The position numbers and the translations under genes were made by a program. A stretch of DNA of 64,000 nucleotides from Sphingomonas sp. 8AM (GTDB lineage Bacteria > Pseudomonadota > Alphaproteobacteria > Sphingomonadales > Sphingomonadaceae), in the NCBI RefSeq assembly GCF_902506455.1, contig NZ_LR733844.1, positions 435,133-499,132 on the forward strand, written 5' to 3'. This document shows, in pieces, positions 1 to 8,765 of the stretch. The notes beneath the pieces are model-generated. The model worked only from the letters and a program-made list of their open reading frames with translations. It searched no databases and was not told where the DNA came from. Position 1 is the first letter of the stretch; each line of letters starts with the position of its first letter.

Positions 1-915
1 GACGGGCTGGCGGTGCGCCCGGTGCCAGTCGACGAACTCCAGATCGCGGTCGCCGAGACCTATGACGTCATCATCACGCCGGGCGACGACCGCGCCTATG
101 CGCTGGTCGCCGAGAGCGTCGATCGCTCGGGCATGGCGCTCGCCACGCTGGCGCCGCGCGTCGGGATGCGCGCCGCCGCCCCGTCGCTGCGCCCGCGTCC
201 GCTCGCGACCATGAAGGACATGGGGATGGGCGCGATGGCGATGGGCGGCGCCGATGCCACGCCGCCACACGACATGAGCGCTCACGACATGGGCGCCATG
301 AGCGGTCACGACATGGCCGGTCAGCGGATGGACGGCCCCGACATGACCGCGATGAACCATTCGATGCGCGACTTCGCCAATGCGCCCGAGGTGAAGCGCA
401 CGCCCAGCGTCCAGACGATCGCCCCCATGCCGGTCGACCGCACCGGCGAGCCCGGACAGGGGCTGGCCGATGTCGACCACCGGGTGCTGACCTACCGCGA
501 TCTCGTCGCCGCGACGCGCAACCCCGACGTGCGTGCACCCGACCGCGCGCTGCGCATCCATCTGACCGGCAACATGGAACGCTATATGTGGGCGTTCGAC
601 GGCGAGAAGCTGAACGAGGTCGTCGCGCCCTTCGCGTTTCTGGAGAACGAGCGCGTGCGCGTGACGCTGGTCAACGACACGATGATGGGGCATCCCATTC
701 ACCTGCACGGCCATTATTTCGAGCTGGTCACCGGGCACGGCGATTACGCTCCGCGCAAGCACACCGTACAGGTCCAGCCCGGGGGCATCGTCACCTTCGA
801 CCTGACCGCCGATGCGGTCGGCGACTGGGCGTTCCACTGCCACATGCTCTACCACATGCACGCCGGGATGATGCAGGTCGTCACCGTCCGCCCGCGCGGC
901 GAGACCGCGGCATGA
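1..915 (+). CDS. copA: CopA-type multicopper oxidase, copper resistance (5' truncated by window edge)
   Basis: The reading frame is open from base 1, so the N-terminal half of the gene lies outside the window. The visible 304 residues hold a Met/His/Asp-rich segment (roughly residues 65-125) and a C-terminal cupredoxin domain with the copper-ligand motifs HPIHLHGH and HCHMLYHMHAGM, which supply trinuclear and type 1 copper ligands in multicopper oxidases. CopA proteins are periplasmic Cu(I) oxidases or copper-binding proteins. The gene overlaps copB by four bases (ATGA), which fits the usual copAB operon. Identity is secure from the motifs and neighbour; the missing half should contain the Tat signal and first cupredoxin domains. 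Confidence 0.93.
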   Translation, partial: DGLAVRPVPVDELQIAVAETYDVIITPGDDRAYALVAESVDRSGMALATLAPRVGMRAAAPSLRPRPLATMKDMGMGAMAMGGADATPPHDMSAHDMGAMSGHDMAGQRMDGPDMTAMNHSMRDFANAPEVKRTPSVQTIAPMPVDRTGEPGQGLADVDHRVLTYRDLVAATRNPDVRAPDRALRIHLTGNMERYMWAFDGEKLNEVVAPFAFLENERVRVTLVNDTMMGHPIHLHGHYFELVTGHGDYAPRKHTVQVQPGGIVTFDLTADAVGDWAFHCHMLYHMHAGMMQVVTVRPRGETAA

Positions 916-1970
916 GCGTGACGCTGGCGCTCGCGCTCGCCGCCGCGCAGATGCCGGGGATGGAGCATGCGGGGCACATGCCGGGCATGACAATGCCGAT
1001 GCACAAGCCGGCCGCACGGCCGAAGCCGCGGCGGCGCACGACGAAGCACGTAATGCGGCCGAAGGCGGCGGCGATGAGCATGCCCGAGGTCGCCGCCTGC
1101 TCGCCCGAGCTGGCGGCGATGGGACATTGCGAGGCGCCCGCAGCGCTCCCGGCGACCGGACCGTCCGAGCCCTGCCCGCCCGAACATGCCGCAATGGGAC
1201 ATTGCCGCGCCGCGCCGAACGATGCCGCGGCGAGCGGCACCGCGCTGCCCGCTGGCGACGCACCGGCTCCTGCGGCGCCGGCTCCGACCTATGCCGACCG
1301 CGTCTGGGGCGCCGCGGCGATGGCGCCGGCGCGCGCGCGGTTGCGCCACGAACATGGCGGGATGACCTTCACGCAGGTGATGCTCAACATCGCCGAGCTG
1401 CAACCGCGCGCGGGGCGCGACGGCTATCGGTGGGACGGCGAGGCATGGTTCGGTGGCGATGTCGACCGGCTGGTGGTGAAGAGCGAGGGCGATGGCCGCT
1501 TCGGCAACCGTGCCGGTGGCGAGGTGCAGGCGCTCTACAGCCGCGCGATCGGGCCCTATTTCAACGTGCAGGGCGGCATCCGGCAGGAGATCGGCGCGGA
1601 CCGCCGCTATGCCGTCGCCAGCATCGAGGGGCTCGCGCCCTATTGGTTCGATGTCGAGGCGACCGCCTTCCTCTCCGACCGCGGCGACCTGCTGGCGCGC
1701 GTCGAAGGCTATTACGACCAGCGGATCACGCAGCGGCTGATCCTGCAACCGCGCGCCGAGCTGAACCTGGCGGCGCAGGACGTCGCGCGGGACCGGATCG
1801 GCGCGGGGCTGGTCGATGCCGAACTGGGGCTGCGGCTCCGCTACGAACTCCGCCGCGAATTCGCGCCCTATGTCGGCGTGTCATGGGAGCGCGCGTTCGG
1901 CGCGACGCGGCGGCTGCGCGGAGGCGGTGACGGCGCGGTCGTGGCGCTGGGGGTGCGGGCGTGGTTTTGA
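912..1970 (+). CDS. copB: CopB-type outer-membrane copper resistance protein
   Basis: This 352-residue protein starts at the ATG that overlaps the copA stop codon. It begins with a short hydrophobic stretch and a Met/His-rich region (MPGMEHAGHMPGM), followed by a Lys/Arg/Pro stretch, two similar Cys-containing motifs (CSPELAAMGHC and CPPEHAAMGHC) and an Ala/Pro linker. The remaining 230 residues look like an outer-membrane beta barrel ending in an aromatic residue (RAWF), as in the CopB family. Its role in copper tolerance follows from family knowledge; whether the duplicated Cys/Met/His motifs bind copper is inference. The signal peptide is unusually short, so the exact start could differ. 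The stop codon directly abuts a palindromic repeat. Confidence 0.9.
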   Translation: MSVTLALALAAAQMPGMEHAGHMPGMTMPMHKPAARPKPRRRTTKHVMRPKAAAMSMPEVAACSPELAAMGHCEAPAALPATGPSEPCPPEHAAMGHCRAAPNDAAASGTALPAGDAPAPAAPAPTYADRVWGAAAMAPARARLRHEHGGMTFTQVMLNIAELQPRAGRDGYRWDGEAWFGGDVDRLVVKSEGDGRFGNRAGGEVQALYSRAIGPYFNVQGGIRQEIGADRRYAVASIEGLAPYWFDVEATAFLSDRGDLLARVEGYYDQRITQRLILQPRAELNLAAQDVARDRIGAGLVDAELGLRLRYELRREFAPYVGVSWERAFGATRRLRGGGDGAVVALGVRAWF

Positions 1971-2015
1971 CGTCATTGCGAGCGTAGCGACGCAATCGCT
2001 ACGCTCGCAATGACG
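1971..2015. repeat. Palindromic intergenic repeat, family A (short form)
   Basis: The termini CGTCATTGCGAGCG and CGCTCGCAATGACG are perfect inverted repeats around a short core. It is a 45-bp version of the roughly 77-bp element found eight more times in this window, lacking the central part. It begins immediately after the copB stop codon and may act as a transcript-end hairpin between copB and the convergent gene. Confidence 0.85.
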
Positions 2016-2047
2016 ATCGTCAGTCGCTGTCGGCTACCAACCAGCGC

Positions 2048-3193
2048 TCACCGCACCAGCGCGTCCCCGGTGATCCTGTCGATGCTCGTGCAGCTGGTCA
2101 GCGCCATCGCCACCCGCATCTCGGCCTCGACGAGTTGCAGCATGTGGCTCACCCCCGCCTCGCCGCGCGCCGCCAGCGCATAGACCCACGCGCGACCGAG
2201 CAGCACGCCATTCGCGCCCAGCGCCAGCATCCGCACCACGTCGAGCCCCGAGCGCACCCCGCCGTCCACCAGTACCGTCATCCGGTCGCGCACCGCCTCG
2301 GCGATCGCGGGCAAGGCGCGCGCGGTCGAGGGCACGCCGTCGAGCTGCCGCCCGCCGTGATTCGACACGACGATCCCGTCCGCGCCCAGCCCGGCGGCGG
2401 CCAGCGCGTCCTCGCGATCGAGGATGCCCTTGATGATCAGCGGCCCGTCCCAGCTGTCGCGGATGAACTCCAGATCGCGCCACGAGACGCTCGGGTCGAA
2501 ATTGTTGCGCATCCAGGCGAAGAAATCCTCCAGCCCGGTGTTGCGCCCCAGCACCGGCGCGACGTTGCCGAGCTGATGCGGACGCCCGCGCACCCCGACG
2601 TCCCATGCCCAGTGCGGGCGCAGGACGGATTGCCACGTCCGGCGGATCGCCCCCGCCAGCCCCGGCGCGCCCGCCAGCCCGCTGCGATAATCGCGATAGC
2701 GCGAGCCCGGCACCGGCATGTCGACGGTGAAGATCAGCGCGCTACACCCCGCGGCGCGCGCCTGCGCGAGCAGGTCCTTCATGAACGCGCGGTCACGGAT
2801 CATGTAGAGCTGGAACCAGAACGGTGCGTCGGTCTGCGCCGCGACCTCGCCGATCGGGCAGGCCGAGACGGTCGACAGGCAGAACGGCACCCCGGCCTTG
2901 TTCGCGGCGCGCGCTGCCTGCACCTCGCCGCGCCGCGCGTTCATTCCCGCCAATCCGATCGGCGCAAGCGCGACCGGCAGTGCCTGCCGCCGCCCGAACA
3001 ATTCGGTGCTCAGGTCGAGCGTCGAGACATCGGTCAGGACGCGCTGGCGCAGCGCGATATCGGCGAGATCATCGACGTTGCGGCGCAGTGTCGCCTCGGC
3101 ATAGCTGCCACCATCGATATATTCGAACAGGAACCGCGGCAGCCGCCGTCGCGCCAGCTCGCGGTAATCGAGCGCCGATGCCGCCTTCGCCAT
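2048..3193 (-). CDS. lldD: FMN-dependent alpha-hydroxy-acid dehydrogenase (LldD-like)
   Basis: The 381-residue product has the length and motifs of the glycolate oxidase/L-lactate dehydrogenase family, which oxidise L-2-hydroxy acids with FMN on a TIM barrel. The N-terminus carries the substrate-loop sequence FEYIDGGSY (residues 23-31). The catalytic His is in SNHGGRQLD (277-285), followed by [18 protein letters not shown] and LLGRAW, which bind the FMN phosphate. L-lactate is the commonest substrate, but mandelate or other 2-hydroxy acids cannot be excluded. It stands alone on the minus strand, converging with copB and lying downstream of a TrmB-type regulator gene from which a repeat separates it. 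Confidence 0.87.
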   Translation of the reverse strand: MAKAASALDYRELARRRLPRFLFEYIDGGSYAEATLRRNVDDLADIALRQRVLTDVSTLDLSTELFGRRQALPVALAPIGLAGMNARRGEVQAARAANKAGVPFCLSTVSACPIGEVAAQTDAPFWFQLYMIRDRAFMKDLLAQARAAGCSALIFTVDMPVPGSRYRDYRSGLAGAPGLAGAIRRTWQSVLRPHWAWDVGVRGRPHQLGNVAPVLGRNTGLEDFFAWMRNNFDPSVSWRDLEFIRDSWDGPLIIKGILDREDALAAAGLGADGIVVSNHGGRQLDGVPSTARALPAIAEAVRDRMTVLVDGGVRSGLDVVRMLALGANGVLLGRAWVYALAARGEAGVSHMLQLVEAEMRVAMALTSCTSIDRITGDALVR

Positions 3194-3273
3194 GTCCTGT
3201 CGGGTCCTCCGTGGTGGTTGAGCGCTTGCCTAGCCGAGGATGGTTGCGATGCCACCCCAAAGCCGATTTCACC

Positions 3274-3358
3274 GTCGCCCCGGACTTGATCCGGGGCCCC
3301 GCTTTCTTCTGGCTGCCGCGAAAAAGAAGCGGGATCCCGGATTAGGTCCCGGATGACG
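3274..3358. repeat. Palindromic intergenic repeat, family B
   Basis: The arms read CGCCCCGGACTTGATCCGGGG and CCCGGATTAGGTCCCGGATGACG around a core with GCTTCTT-like and AAGAAGCGGG sequences. Related copies occur near 14.0, 29.6, 40.3, 49.6 and 59.5 kb. It lies between the lldD-like and TrmB-type genes and ends just before the latter's stop codon. Confidence 0.8.
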
Positions 3359-3364
3359 GAGCGA

Positions 3365-4177
3365 TCAGGTGTCGCGCTGCGCCATCAGCATCTGCAACCC
3401 CGGCGGCTGCGCCTGCTGCAACGACAGCTCGCGCAACGGGTCGGACGGATCGGCACGGAACGCCACGAGCCGGATATGCGCGGCGACATAGGAATGCAGG
3501 AAGCAGCTCTGGAAGATGCTGTCGCTCCACAGGCCGTTGAGGACATGCTCCATGTCGAGCGACAATTGCGCCATCAACTGCTGCGCGCCGTCGGCGACCA
3601 CCAGCACGCCGACCCCCGGCCAGCCATCGCCGACGAAGGCCGCGGCCTCGCGGTTGAACGGCACGGTCGGCCCGGCATGTTCCTCGCGATAGGCGATCCC
3701 GGCCACCGTCACGCCGCGCGCGCGCGCCGCTTCCATGTCCTCGGCGAACAGGTCGAAGACGGCCGGGAACAGGTCGAACAGCACGATCTCGCGCGCCTCG
3801 GCGATCATCGCGCGGACGCGTTCGATGACGTGCGGCACCGAACGGAGCTGGAAGAATTCCTCGGCGCGAGTCGGCTGATAGACCGCGCTCAGCGACTTGA
3901 ACGCCTCGGTGTGACGACGGTCGAAATCACGCTTGAGCGAGGCGAACAGCTCGGTGGGCGGGATCGGCGTATAGGTGACCGGATCGCTACTGTTGCTGGC
4001 GAGCAGCACGCCCTTCTGCTCCATCACCTTCAGCGCCTGATAGACGTTGGCCGGCGCCTTGCCGACGCGCTGCGACAGGCGATAGCCGGTGGCGGGCGCC
4101 TGCCGCAGCAGCTCGGTATAGAGCGATGATTCGAGATCGGTGAATCCGAAGGCGCTGAGCGCGGTGTTCGGCTGCAT
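3365..4177 (-). CDS. TrmB-family transcriptional regulator
   Basis: The 270-residue protein begins with a winged helix-turn-helix (GYRLSQRVGKAPANVYQALK, about residues 31-50) of the TrmB type, with the paralogous-gene spacing FTDLESSLYTELL before it. The rest resembles the TrmB effector/PLD-like domain (EIVLFDLFPAVFDLF near residue 130). TrmB proteins are best known as sugar-responsive regulators in archaea; bacterial members are common but their ligands are mostly unknown. A palindrome and a TATATA box lie just upstream, which suggests autoregulation. The downstream lldD-like gene is a possible target by proximity only. Confidence 0.82.
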   Translation of the reverse strand: MQPNTALSAFGFTDLESSLYTELLRQAPATGYRLSQRVGKAPANVYQALKVMEQKGVLLASNSSDPVTYTPIPPTELFASLKRDFDRRHTEAFKSLSAVYQPTRAEEFFQLRSVPHVIERVRAMIAEAREIVLFDLFPAVFDLFAEDMEAARARGVTVAGIAYREEHAGPTVPFNREAAAFVGDGWPGVGVLVVADGAQQLMAQLSLDMEHVLNGLWSDSIFQSCFLHSYVAAHIRLVAFRADPSDPLRELSLQQAQPPGLQMLMAQRDT

Positions 4178-4230
4178 GAGGTACTCCGGGAAAACGGGCG
4201 GGCGCCTTGTCCCGGCCGACCCGCTGCGGC

Positions 4231-4270
4231 GCTATATAGCAGATTTCCCATCGATCCAGCGCGCTGGATC
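4231..4270 (-). promoter_or_regulatory. Candidate promoter with palindromic operator for the TrmB-family gene
   Basis: The 18-bp perfect palindrome GATCCAGCGCGCTGGATC occupies 4253-4270. Reading the minus strand, a TATATA box (4233-4238, itself in the palindrome GCTATATAGC) follows after about 17 bases from a CGCTGG hexamer that sits inside the long palindrome. A dimeric regulator bound there would cover the -35 region. Family members often autoregulate, but the link to this regulator is inference. Confidence 0.5.
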
Positions 4271-4353
4271 CGCGGGTCGCCAGCGTTCGCCGCGGCGGCA
4301 CACGCCACAAGCACGTCGCGCGACCCCCGTTTTTCACGATGATCGCGCGTCGA

Positions 4354-4368
4354 TTTCCTGCCAGGAAA
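4354..4368 (-). terminator. Small hairpin directly downstream of tRNA-Leu
   Basis: TTTCCTG and CAGGAAA form a perfect 7-bp inverted repeat with a one-base centre, two bases past the tRNA 3' CCA. There is no following T run, so it may be a processing or weak termination structure rather than a classical terminator. Confidence 0.35.
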
Positions 4369-4369
4369 G

Positions 4370-4456
4370 TGGTGCCCAGAAGAGGACTCGAACCTCCACG
4401 ACCTTGCGATCGCCAGCACCTGAAGCTGGTGCGTCTACCAATTCCGCCATCTGGGC
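4370..4456 (-). tRNA. tRNA-Leu (anticodon CAG)
   Basis: The reverse strand folds as a type II tRNA: acceptor GCCCAGA pairs with TCTGGGC, the D-arm region reads GGCGGAATTGGTAGAC, the anticodon stem-loop is CCAGC-TTCAGGT-GCTGG with anticodon CAG, a long variable arm follows, and the T loop is GTTCGAGTCC. A genomic CCA is encoded at 4370-4372. The long variable arm and discriminator A are those of leucine tRNA. Confidence 0.96.
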
Positions 4457-4628
4457 ACGGGGTAGGCCGGTGCCTCTATGGGCGGGTGCCGGGGGTGTCA
4501 ACACGATTTTGTCGCGGCCTCGGCACTTTTTTGCAGCGCGGCATTGAAAGCGGCTAAACCTTGTCAACGCCGGGTGCGGCGGGCAAGGCACGTGCACGGG
4601 CTAAAGGGCTTTCGAGATGAAGGACGGC

Positions 4629-5558
4629 ATGGACAACAAGCTGGTGACGCTGATCGGCGGCGGGGGGTTCCTCGGTCGCTATATCGCGCAGGCGCTGCTG
4701 TCAGCGGGCGCGCGGGTGCGCATCGCGCAGCGCGACCCGCGGCAGGCATTCTTCCTGAAGCCGCAGGGCGGGCTGGGACAGACGCAGTTCGTCGCGGTCG
4801 ACGTGACCCGGCCCGAGACGATCGCCAATGCGGTTCACGGCGCGGACGGCGTCGTCAATCTCGTCGGCACGTTCGCGGGCAATCTGGCGCGCGTGCATGT
4901 CGATGGCGCGCGGCATGTCGCCGAAGCGGCGGCGAAACACGGCGCGGCGCTGGTCCATGTCTCCGCGATCGGCGCGAACGCCAGTGGCGACTCCCTGTAT
5001 GCGCAGACCAAGGGCAAGGGCGAGGACGCGGTGCGCGCCGCCTGCCCGTCCGCGACGATCCTGCGCCCCTCGACCGTGTTCGGGCGCGAGGACCAGTTCG
5101 TGAACCGCTTCGCGGGCATGATCGCGCGGCTGCCGGTGGTGCCGGTGCTGAAGCCGAACGCGCGCTTCCAGCCCGTCTTCGTCGGCGACGTCGCACGCGC
5201 GGCCGTGACCGCGCTGGCCGATCCCGAGACGCTTGGCGGGCGCCCCTTCGAGCTGGGCGGCCCGGAAGTGCTGACGATGCTGGAATTGCAGCAGCGGATC
5301 GCGCAGCATATCGGCCGCGCGCCGCATTTCGCCCCCCTGCCCGATGCGTTCGGTGGCCTGCTCGCCGCGCTGCCCGGCACGCCGATCACCGCCGACCAGT
5401 GGAAGCTGCTCGGCCACGACAGCGTCGTCGGCGCCGGGGCCGAGGGGCTGGCGGCGCTGGGCATCGGCGCGACCCTGCTCGATGCGGTCGCCCCCGACTG
5501 GCTGGTGCGGTACCGCAAGGCGGGCCGTTTCGGCATGATCGAACGCGCGGCGGGCTGA
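4629..5558 (+). CDS. Complex I NDUFA9-family NAD(P)-binding epimerase-like protein
   Basis: The 309-residue product opens with a Rossmann nucleotide-binding motif (TLIGGGGFLGRYIAQAL) and belongs to the extended/atypical SDR group that includes the NDUFA9 accessory subunit of complex I. Conserved pieces include VHVSAIGANASGDSLYAQTKGKGE, where Tyr and Lys are in the SDR spacing, and LRPSTVFGREDQFVNRFAGM. In alphaproteobacteria this protein associates with or supports NADH dehydrogenase; catalysis is unproven. The start at 4629 is chosen because AAGGA lies five bases upstream; an ATG at 4617 would add four residues. It is followed 35 bases later by uppP on the same strand. Confidence 0.82.
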   Translation: MDNKLVTLIGGGGFLGRYIAQALLSAGARVRIAQRDPRQAFFLKPQGGLGQTQFVAVDVTRPETIANAVHGADGVVNLVGTFAGNLARVHVDGARHVAEAAAKHGAALVHVSAIGANASGDSLYAQTKGKGEDAVRAACPSATILRPSTVFGREDQFVNRFAGMIARLPVVPVLKPNARFQPVFVGDVARAAVTALADPETLGGRPFELGGPEVLTMLELQQRIAQHIGRAPHFAPLPDAFGGLLAALPGTPITADQWKLLGHDSVVGAGAEGLAALGIGATLLDAVAPDWLVRYRKAGRFGMIERAAG

Positions 5559-5593
5559 CGCCTGCCGCCGCCATCCACTAGCGGGGACCGCGC

Positions 5594-6403
5594 GTGAACG
5601 ACCTTCTGACCATCATCCTCCTCGGCATCGTCGAGGGGGTCACCGAATTCCTGCCGGTCTCCTCGACGGGCCACCTTGTGCTTGCCGGCGCACTGCTCGG
5701 CCTGTCGGAGGGTGACGCGACGTTTGATATCGTCATCCAGCTCGGCGCGATCCTCGCCGTCGTCGTGCTGTTCTGGCGGCGGTTCATCCGCGTCGGCACC
5801 GGGCTGCTGCGTCGCGATCCGTCGGCGATCCAGTTCACGCGCAACGTGCTGCTCGGCTTCCTGCCCTCGGCGGTGGTCGGCGCGATCGCTTACTCGGCGA
5901 TCCGCGCGCTGCTGGAGGCGCCGGGCACCGGACCGTTCGTGGTCGCGGTGGCGCTGATCGTCGGTGGCGTCGCGATCCTGTTCATCGAGCGGGTCGCGCC
6001 GCGCGCGGTTGGCGGTTCGGTCGAGACGATGTCGTGGAGGACCGCGCTGTCGATCGGCGTGGTGCAATGCCTGTCGATGATCCCCGGAGTCAGTCGCTCG
6101 GGCGCGACGATCATGGGCGCGCGCGCGATGGGCGTCGATCAGGAGACGGCCGCCGAATTCAGCTTCTTCCTCGCGATCCCGACGATGATGGGCGCGACGA
6201 CGCTGGCGCTCTGGAAGAGCCGGCACGAACTGGGCGACGCGCACCTTTCCGCGATCGCGATTGGCTTCGTCGTGTCGTTCGTCGTCGCGATGGTGGTGAT
6301 CCGCTGGTTCATGGCGATCGTCACCAGGCACGGCTTCGCACCGTTCGCCTGGTACCGAATCATCGTCGGGGTGGCTGCGCTCGCCGCCCTGGCGATGCGA
6401 TAA
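5594..6403 (+). CDS. uppP: Undecaprenyl-diphosphatase
   Basis: This 269-residue polytopic membrane protein has both BacA/UppP signatures: EGVTEFLPVSSTGH (residues 14-27) and PGVSRSGAT (164-172), whose Glu, Ser and Arg residues form the active site. It dephosphorylates undecaprenyl diphosphate to recycle the lipid carrier for peptidoglycan and other surface polymers, and overproduction gives bacitracin resistance. The start is GTG at 5594, confirmed by the family N-terminus and a GGGGA sequence upstream. Length and motif spacing are typical. It may be cotranscribed with the preceding epimerase-like gene, though their functions are unrelated. Confidence 0.95.
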   Translation: MNDLLTIILLGIVEGVTEFLPVSSTGHLVLAGALLGLSEGDATFDIVIQLGAILAVVVLFWRRFIRVGTGLLRRDPSAIQFTRNVLLGFLPSAVVGAIAYSAIRALLEAPGTGPFVVAVALIVGGVAILFIERVAPRAVGGSVETMSWRTALSIGVVQCLSMIPGVSRSGATIMGARAMGVDQETAAEFSFFLAIPTMMGATTLALWKSRHELGDAHLSAIAIGFVVSFVVAMVVIRWFMAIVTRHGFAPFAWYRIIVGVAALAALAMR

Positions 6404-6558
6404 GCATCAAAGCGGACCTTTATTGTTGTTCTTGTTGCAAGCTGGTCGCAGCTACTAGCATCAATAGCATGTTTTTAGGGCAGCGATGCTGTCCTGAATG
6501 CGAAATCGGGCGTGACAGCGCCCGATCCATGTGAGAGGTCGGCAATCGGAGGACACCG
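6404..6558. promoter_or_regulatory. AT-richer leader region upstream of gltD
   Basis: The first 75 bases after uppP are distinctly AT-rich for this genome (runs such as TTTATTGTTGTTCTTGTTGC and CATCAATAGCATG), so the glutamate synthase promoter probably lies here. I cannot assign clear -35/-10 boxes. GATCGGGCGTGACAGCGCCCGATC-like inverted sequences at about 6507-6529 could form a leader hairpin. GGAGGA precedes the gltD start by five bases. Confidence 0.4.
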
Positions 6559-7998
6559 ATGGCCGACATGCTCAAGTTCGTTGAACGCCCGCAATCCTAT
6601 CCGGCAAAGCGCGCCGCCGAGGCGCGCGCCGAGGATTTCCGCGAGATCGCCGAACGCTACGCGACCCCGAACGCCGAGGATCAGGCCGGGCGCTGCTCGC
6701 AATGCGGCGTGCCCTATTGCTCGGTACATTGCCCGCTCCATAACCACATCCCCGACTGGCTGCGCCTGACCGCCGAGGGACGGCTGCGCGAGGCCTACGA
6801 GCTGAGCAACGCCACCTCGACCATGCCCGAGATCTGTGGCCGCATCTGCCCGCAGGACCGGCTGTGCGAGGGCAATTGCGTCATCGAATTCAGCGGCCAC
6901 GGCGCGGTGACGATCGGCTCGGTCGAGAAGTTCATCACCGACACCGCCTGGGAAGAAGGCTGGGTCGAGCCGCTCGTCCCCGGTCCGGCGCGCGGCCAGT
7001 CGGTCGGCGTGATCGGGGCGGGTCCCGCGGGGCTCAGCGCCGCCGAATATCTGCGCGGCCACGGTTACGAGGTGCACGTCTACGACCGCCACGACCGCGC
7101 CGGCGGGCTGCTGACCTATGGCATCCCCGGCTTCAAGCTCGAAAAGCCGGTGGTGATGCGGCGCGTCGAGCGGCTCAAGGCGGGCGGGATCGTCTTCCAC
7201 GAAGGCTTCGAGGTCGGCCGCGACGCGACGCTCGACGAACTGCGATCGCGCCATGACGCGCTGCTGATCGCGACCGGCGTCTACAAGGCGCGCGCGATCG
7301 ACGTGTCGGGCAACGACCTGAACGGCGTCGTCGCCGCGCTCGACTATCTCACCGCCTCCAACCGCAAGAGCTTCGGCGATGCGGTGCCCGAGTTCGAGGA
7401 CGGCCGGCTCAACGCCGCGGGCAAGAACGTCGTCGTGATCGGCGGCGGCGACACCGCGATGGACTGCGTCCGCACCGCGATTCGGCAGGGCGCGACGTCG
7501 GTGAAGTGCCTGTATCGTCGCGACCGCACCAACATGCCGGGGTCGCAACGCGAGGTCGCCAACGCCGAGGAGGAAGGCGTCGAGTTCGTCTGGCTCTCGG
7601 CCCCGGCCGGTTTCTCGGGCGAGGACGGCAAGGCGACGACGGTCCGCGCGAACCGGATGCGGCTCGGCGCCCCCGACGCGAGCGGCCGCCGCGCACCCGA
7701 GGTCGATCCCGGCGCGGCGGAGGACATGCCCGCCGATCTGGTCATCAAGGCGCTCGGCTTCGATGCCGAGGAGCTGCCGCGGCTGTGGGGCGCCCCCGAA
7801 CTCGGCGTGACGCGCTGGGGCACGGTGCTGGTCGACAGCAAGACGCTGATGACCTCGCTCGACGGCGTGTTCGCGGCGGGCGACATCGTGCGTGGCGCGT
7901 CGCTGGTGGTGTGGGCGATCCGCGACGGTCGCGACGTCGCGGCGACGATGCACCAGCATCTGAAGGCGAAGGCCAGGGCCGCGAAGGTGGCGGCGTGA
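6559..7998 (+). CDS. gltD: Glutamate synthase, small (beta) subunit
   Basis: The 479-residue protein is full length. It has an N-terminal iron-sulfur region with two Cys sets (C46, C49, C54, C58 and C93, C97, C103, C107), an FAD-binding motif (VIGAGPAGLSAAEYL near residue 151) and an NADPH-binding motif (VVVIGGGDTAMDCVRTAI near residue 294). It feeds electrons from NADPH through FAD and Fe-S clusters to the large subunit, which makes glutamate from glutamine and 2-oxoglutarate. A strong GGAGGA sits before the ATG. Its stop codon overlaps the GTG start of a nucleotidyltransferase gene, not gltB, which lies 767 bases further on. Confidence 0.96.
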   Translation: MADMLKFVERPQSYPAKRAAEARAEDFREIAERYATPNAEDQAGRCSQCGVPYCSVHCPLHNHIPDWLRLTAEGRLREAYELSNATSTMPEICGRICPQDRLCEGNCVIEFSGHGAVTIGSVEKFITDTAWEEGWVEPLVPGPARGQSVGVIGAGPAGLSAAEYLRGHGYEVHVYDRHDRAGGLLTYGIPGFKLEKPVVMRRVERLKAGGIVFHEGFEVGRDATLDELRSRHDALLIATGVYKARAIDVSGNDLNGVVAALDYLTASNRKSFGDAVPEFEDGRLNAAGKNVVVIGGGDTAMDCVRTAIRQGATSVKCLYRRDRTNMPGSQREVANAEEEGVEFVWLSAPAGFSGEDGKATTVRANRMRLGAPDASGRRAPEVDPGAAEDMPADLVIKALGFDAEELPRLWGAPELGVTRWGTVLVDSKTLMTSLDGVFAAGDIVRGASLVVWAIRDGRDVAATMHQHLKAKARAAKVAA

Positions 7999-8291
7999 GG
8001 CTTGAGTCCGGCGAAGCGGAGGCGATCCGGCGCGCCGCGCGTCGGGCGTTTGGCCCCTCGGCCGTCGTCCGGCTGTTCGGCAGTCGCACCAGCGATGCGC
8101 GCAAGGGGGGCGACATCGACCTCCACGTTGAAGTCGAGAAAGATATCAACGAATGGTCCGCGCGTGCGCGCTTCGATGAGGCATTGTTCGCGCAAATAGA
8201 AGACCAGAAGGTTGACGTTGTAATGCATCGTCGCGGCGAGCAGCCGTCCGCAATAGACTTGATCGCGCTACGCGACGGCATCATTTTGTGA
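7995..8291 (+). CDS. MntA-like minimal nucleotidyltransferase, putative antitoxin
   Basis: The 98-residue product is a minimal nucleotidyltransferase: GS at residues 29-30, D40-x-D42 after nine residues, and a third acidic residue D74 in QKVDVVM. In characterised MntA/HepT pairs such an enzyme adds AMP groups to the HEPN toxin and so neutralises it. The start is a GTG that overlaps the gltD stop (GTGA), and the stop overlaps the GTG start of the next gene in the same way, so translation is probably coupled. The base composition is less GC-rich than in gltD and gltB, with AATAGAAGACCAGAAGG-type stretches, which suggests acquisition. The antitoxin role is inferred from family and pairing. Confidence 0.85.
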   Translation: MRLESGEAEAIRRAARRAFGPSAVVRLFGSRTSDARKGGDIDLHVEVEKDINEWSARARFDEALFAQIEDQKVDVVMHRRGEQPSAIDLIALRDGIIL

Positions 8292-8765
8292 CACGCGACG
8301 GTGAAATCGCGATGCTGCGTGAGCATTTGGCGACGGTCGCCCGTCTTGCCGACCGGCTGGTCGTGTTGCGCGCCCGGCTGGAAGCGATCATGCCGATTGA
8401 CGCTGATCGGATGCGCAGCCTTGATCCGGACCGCGACATTAACGTGCTGGCCTTCCTGAAAACGTTCGAGCAACTGGAAGATACGCTCGGCCGCACCCTG
8501 AAAACGATCGCCATGCTGATGCAACTCGGCAAGGTCGAGCGACTGACGCCGCGTGACGTGGCCCAGCGCGCCGCCGCACTTGGCGTGATCGACGATCCGA
8601 AGGTCTGGGCCGATGCGGTGCGGGTCCGCAATGAATTGGCCCACGAATATCCCCTGCGTCCCGACAAGCAGGCCGCGCAGGTCAACGCCGCATGGGAGAA
8701 GAGCGAGATACTCTTCGACACGCGGGTATCCATTAATAATTTTGTAGAGCGGGAAAGGCTTCTCC

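Noticed and set aside
6475..7959. 494-residue open frame on the minus strand
   Set aside because: It is antisense to gltD, which has all expected Cys and nucleotide-binding motifs.
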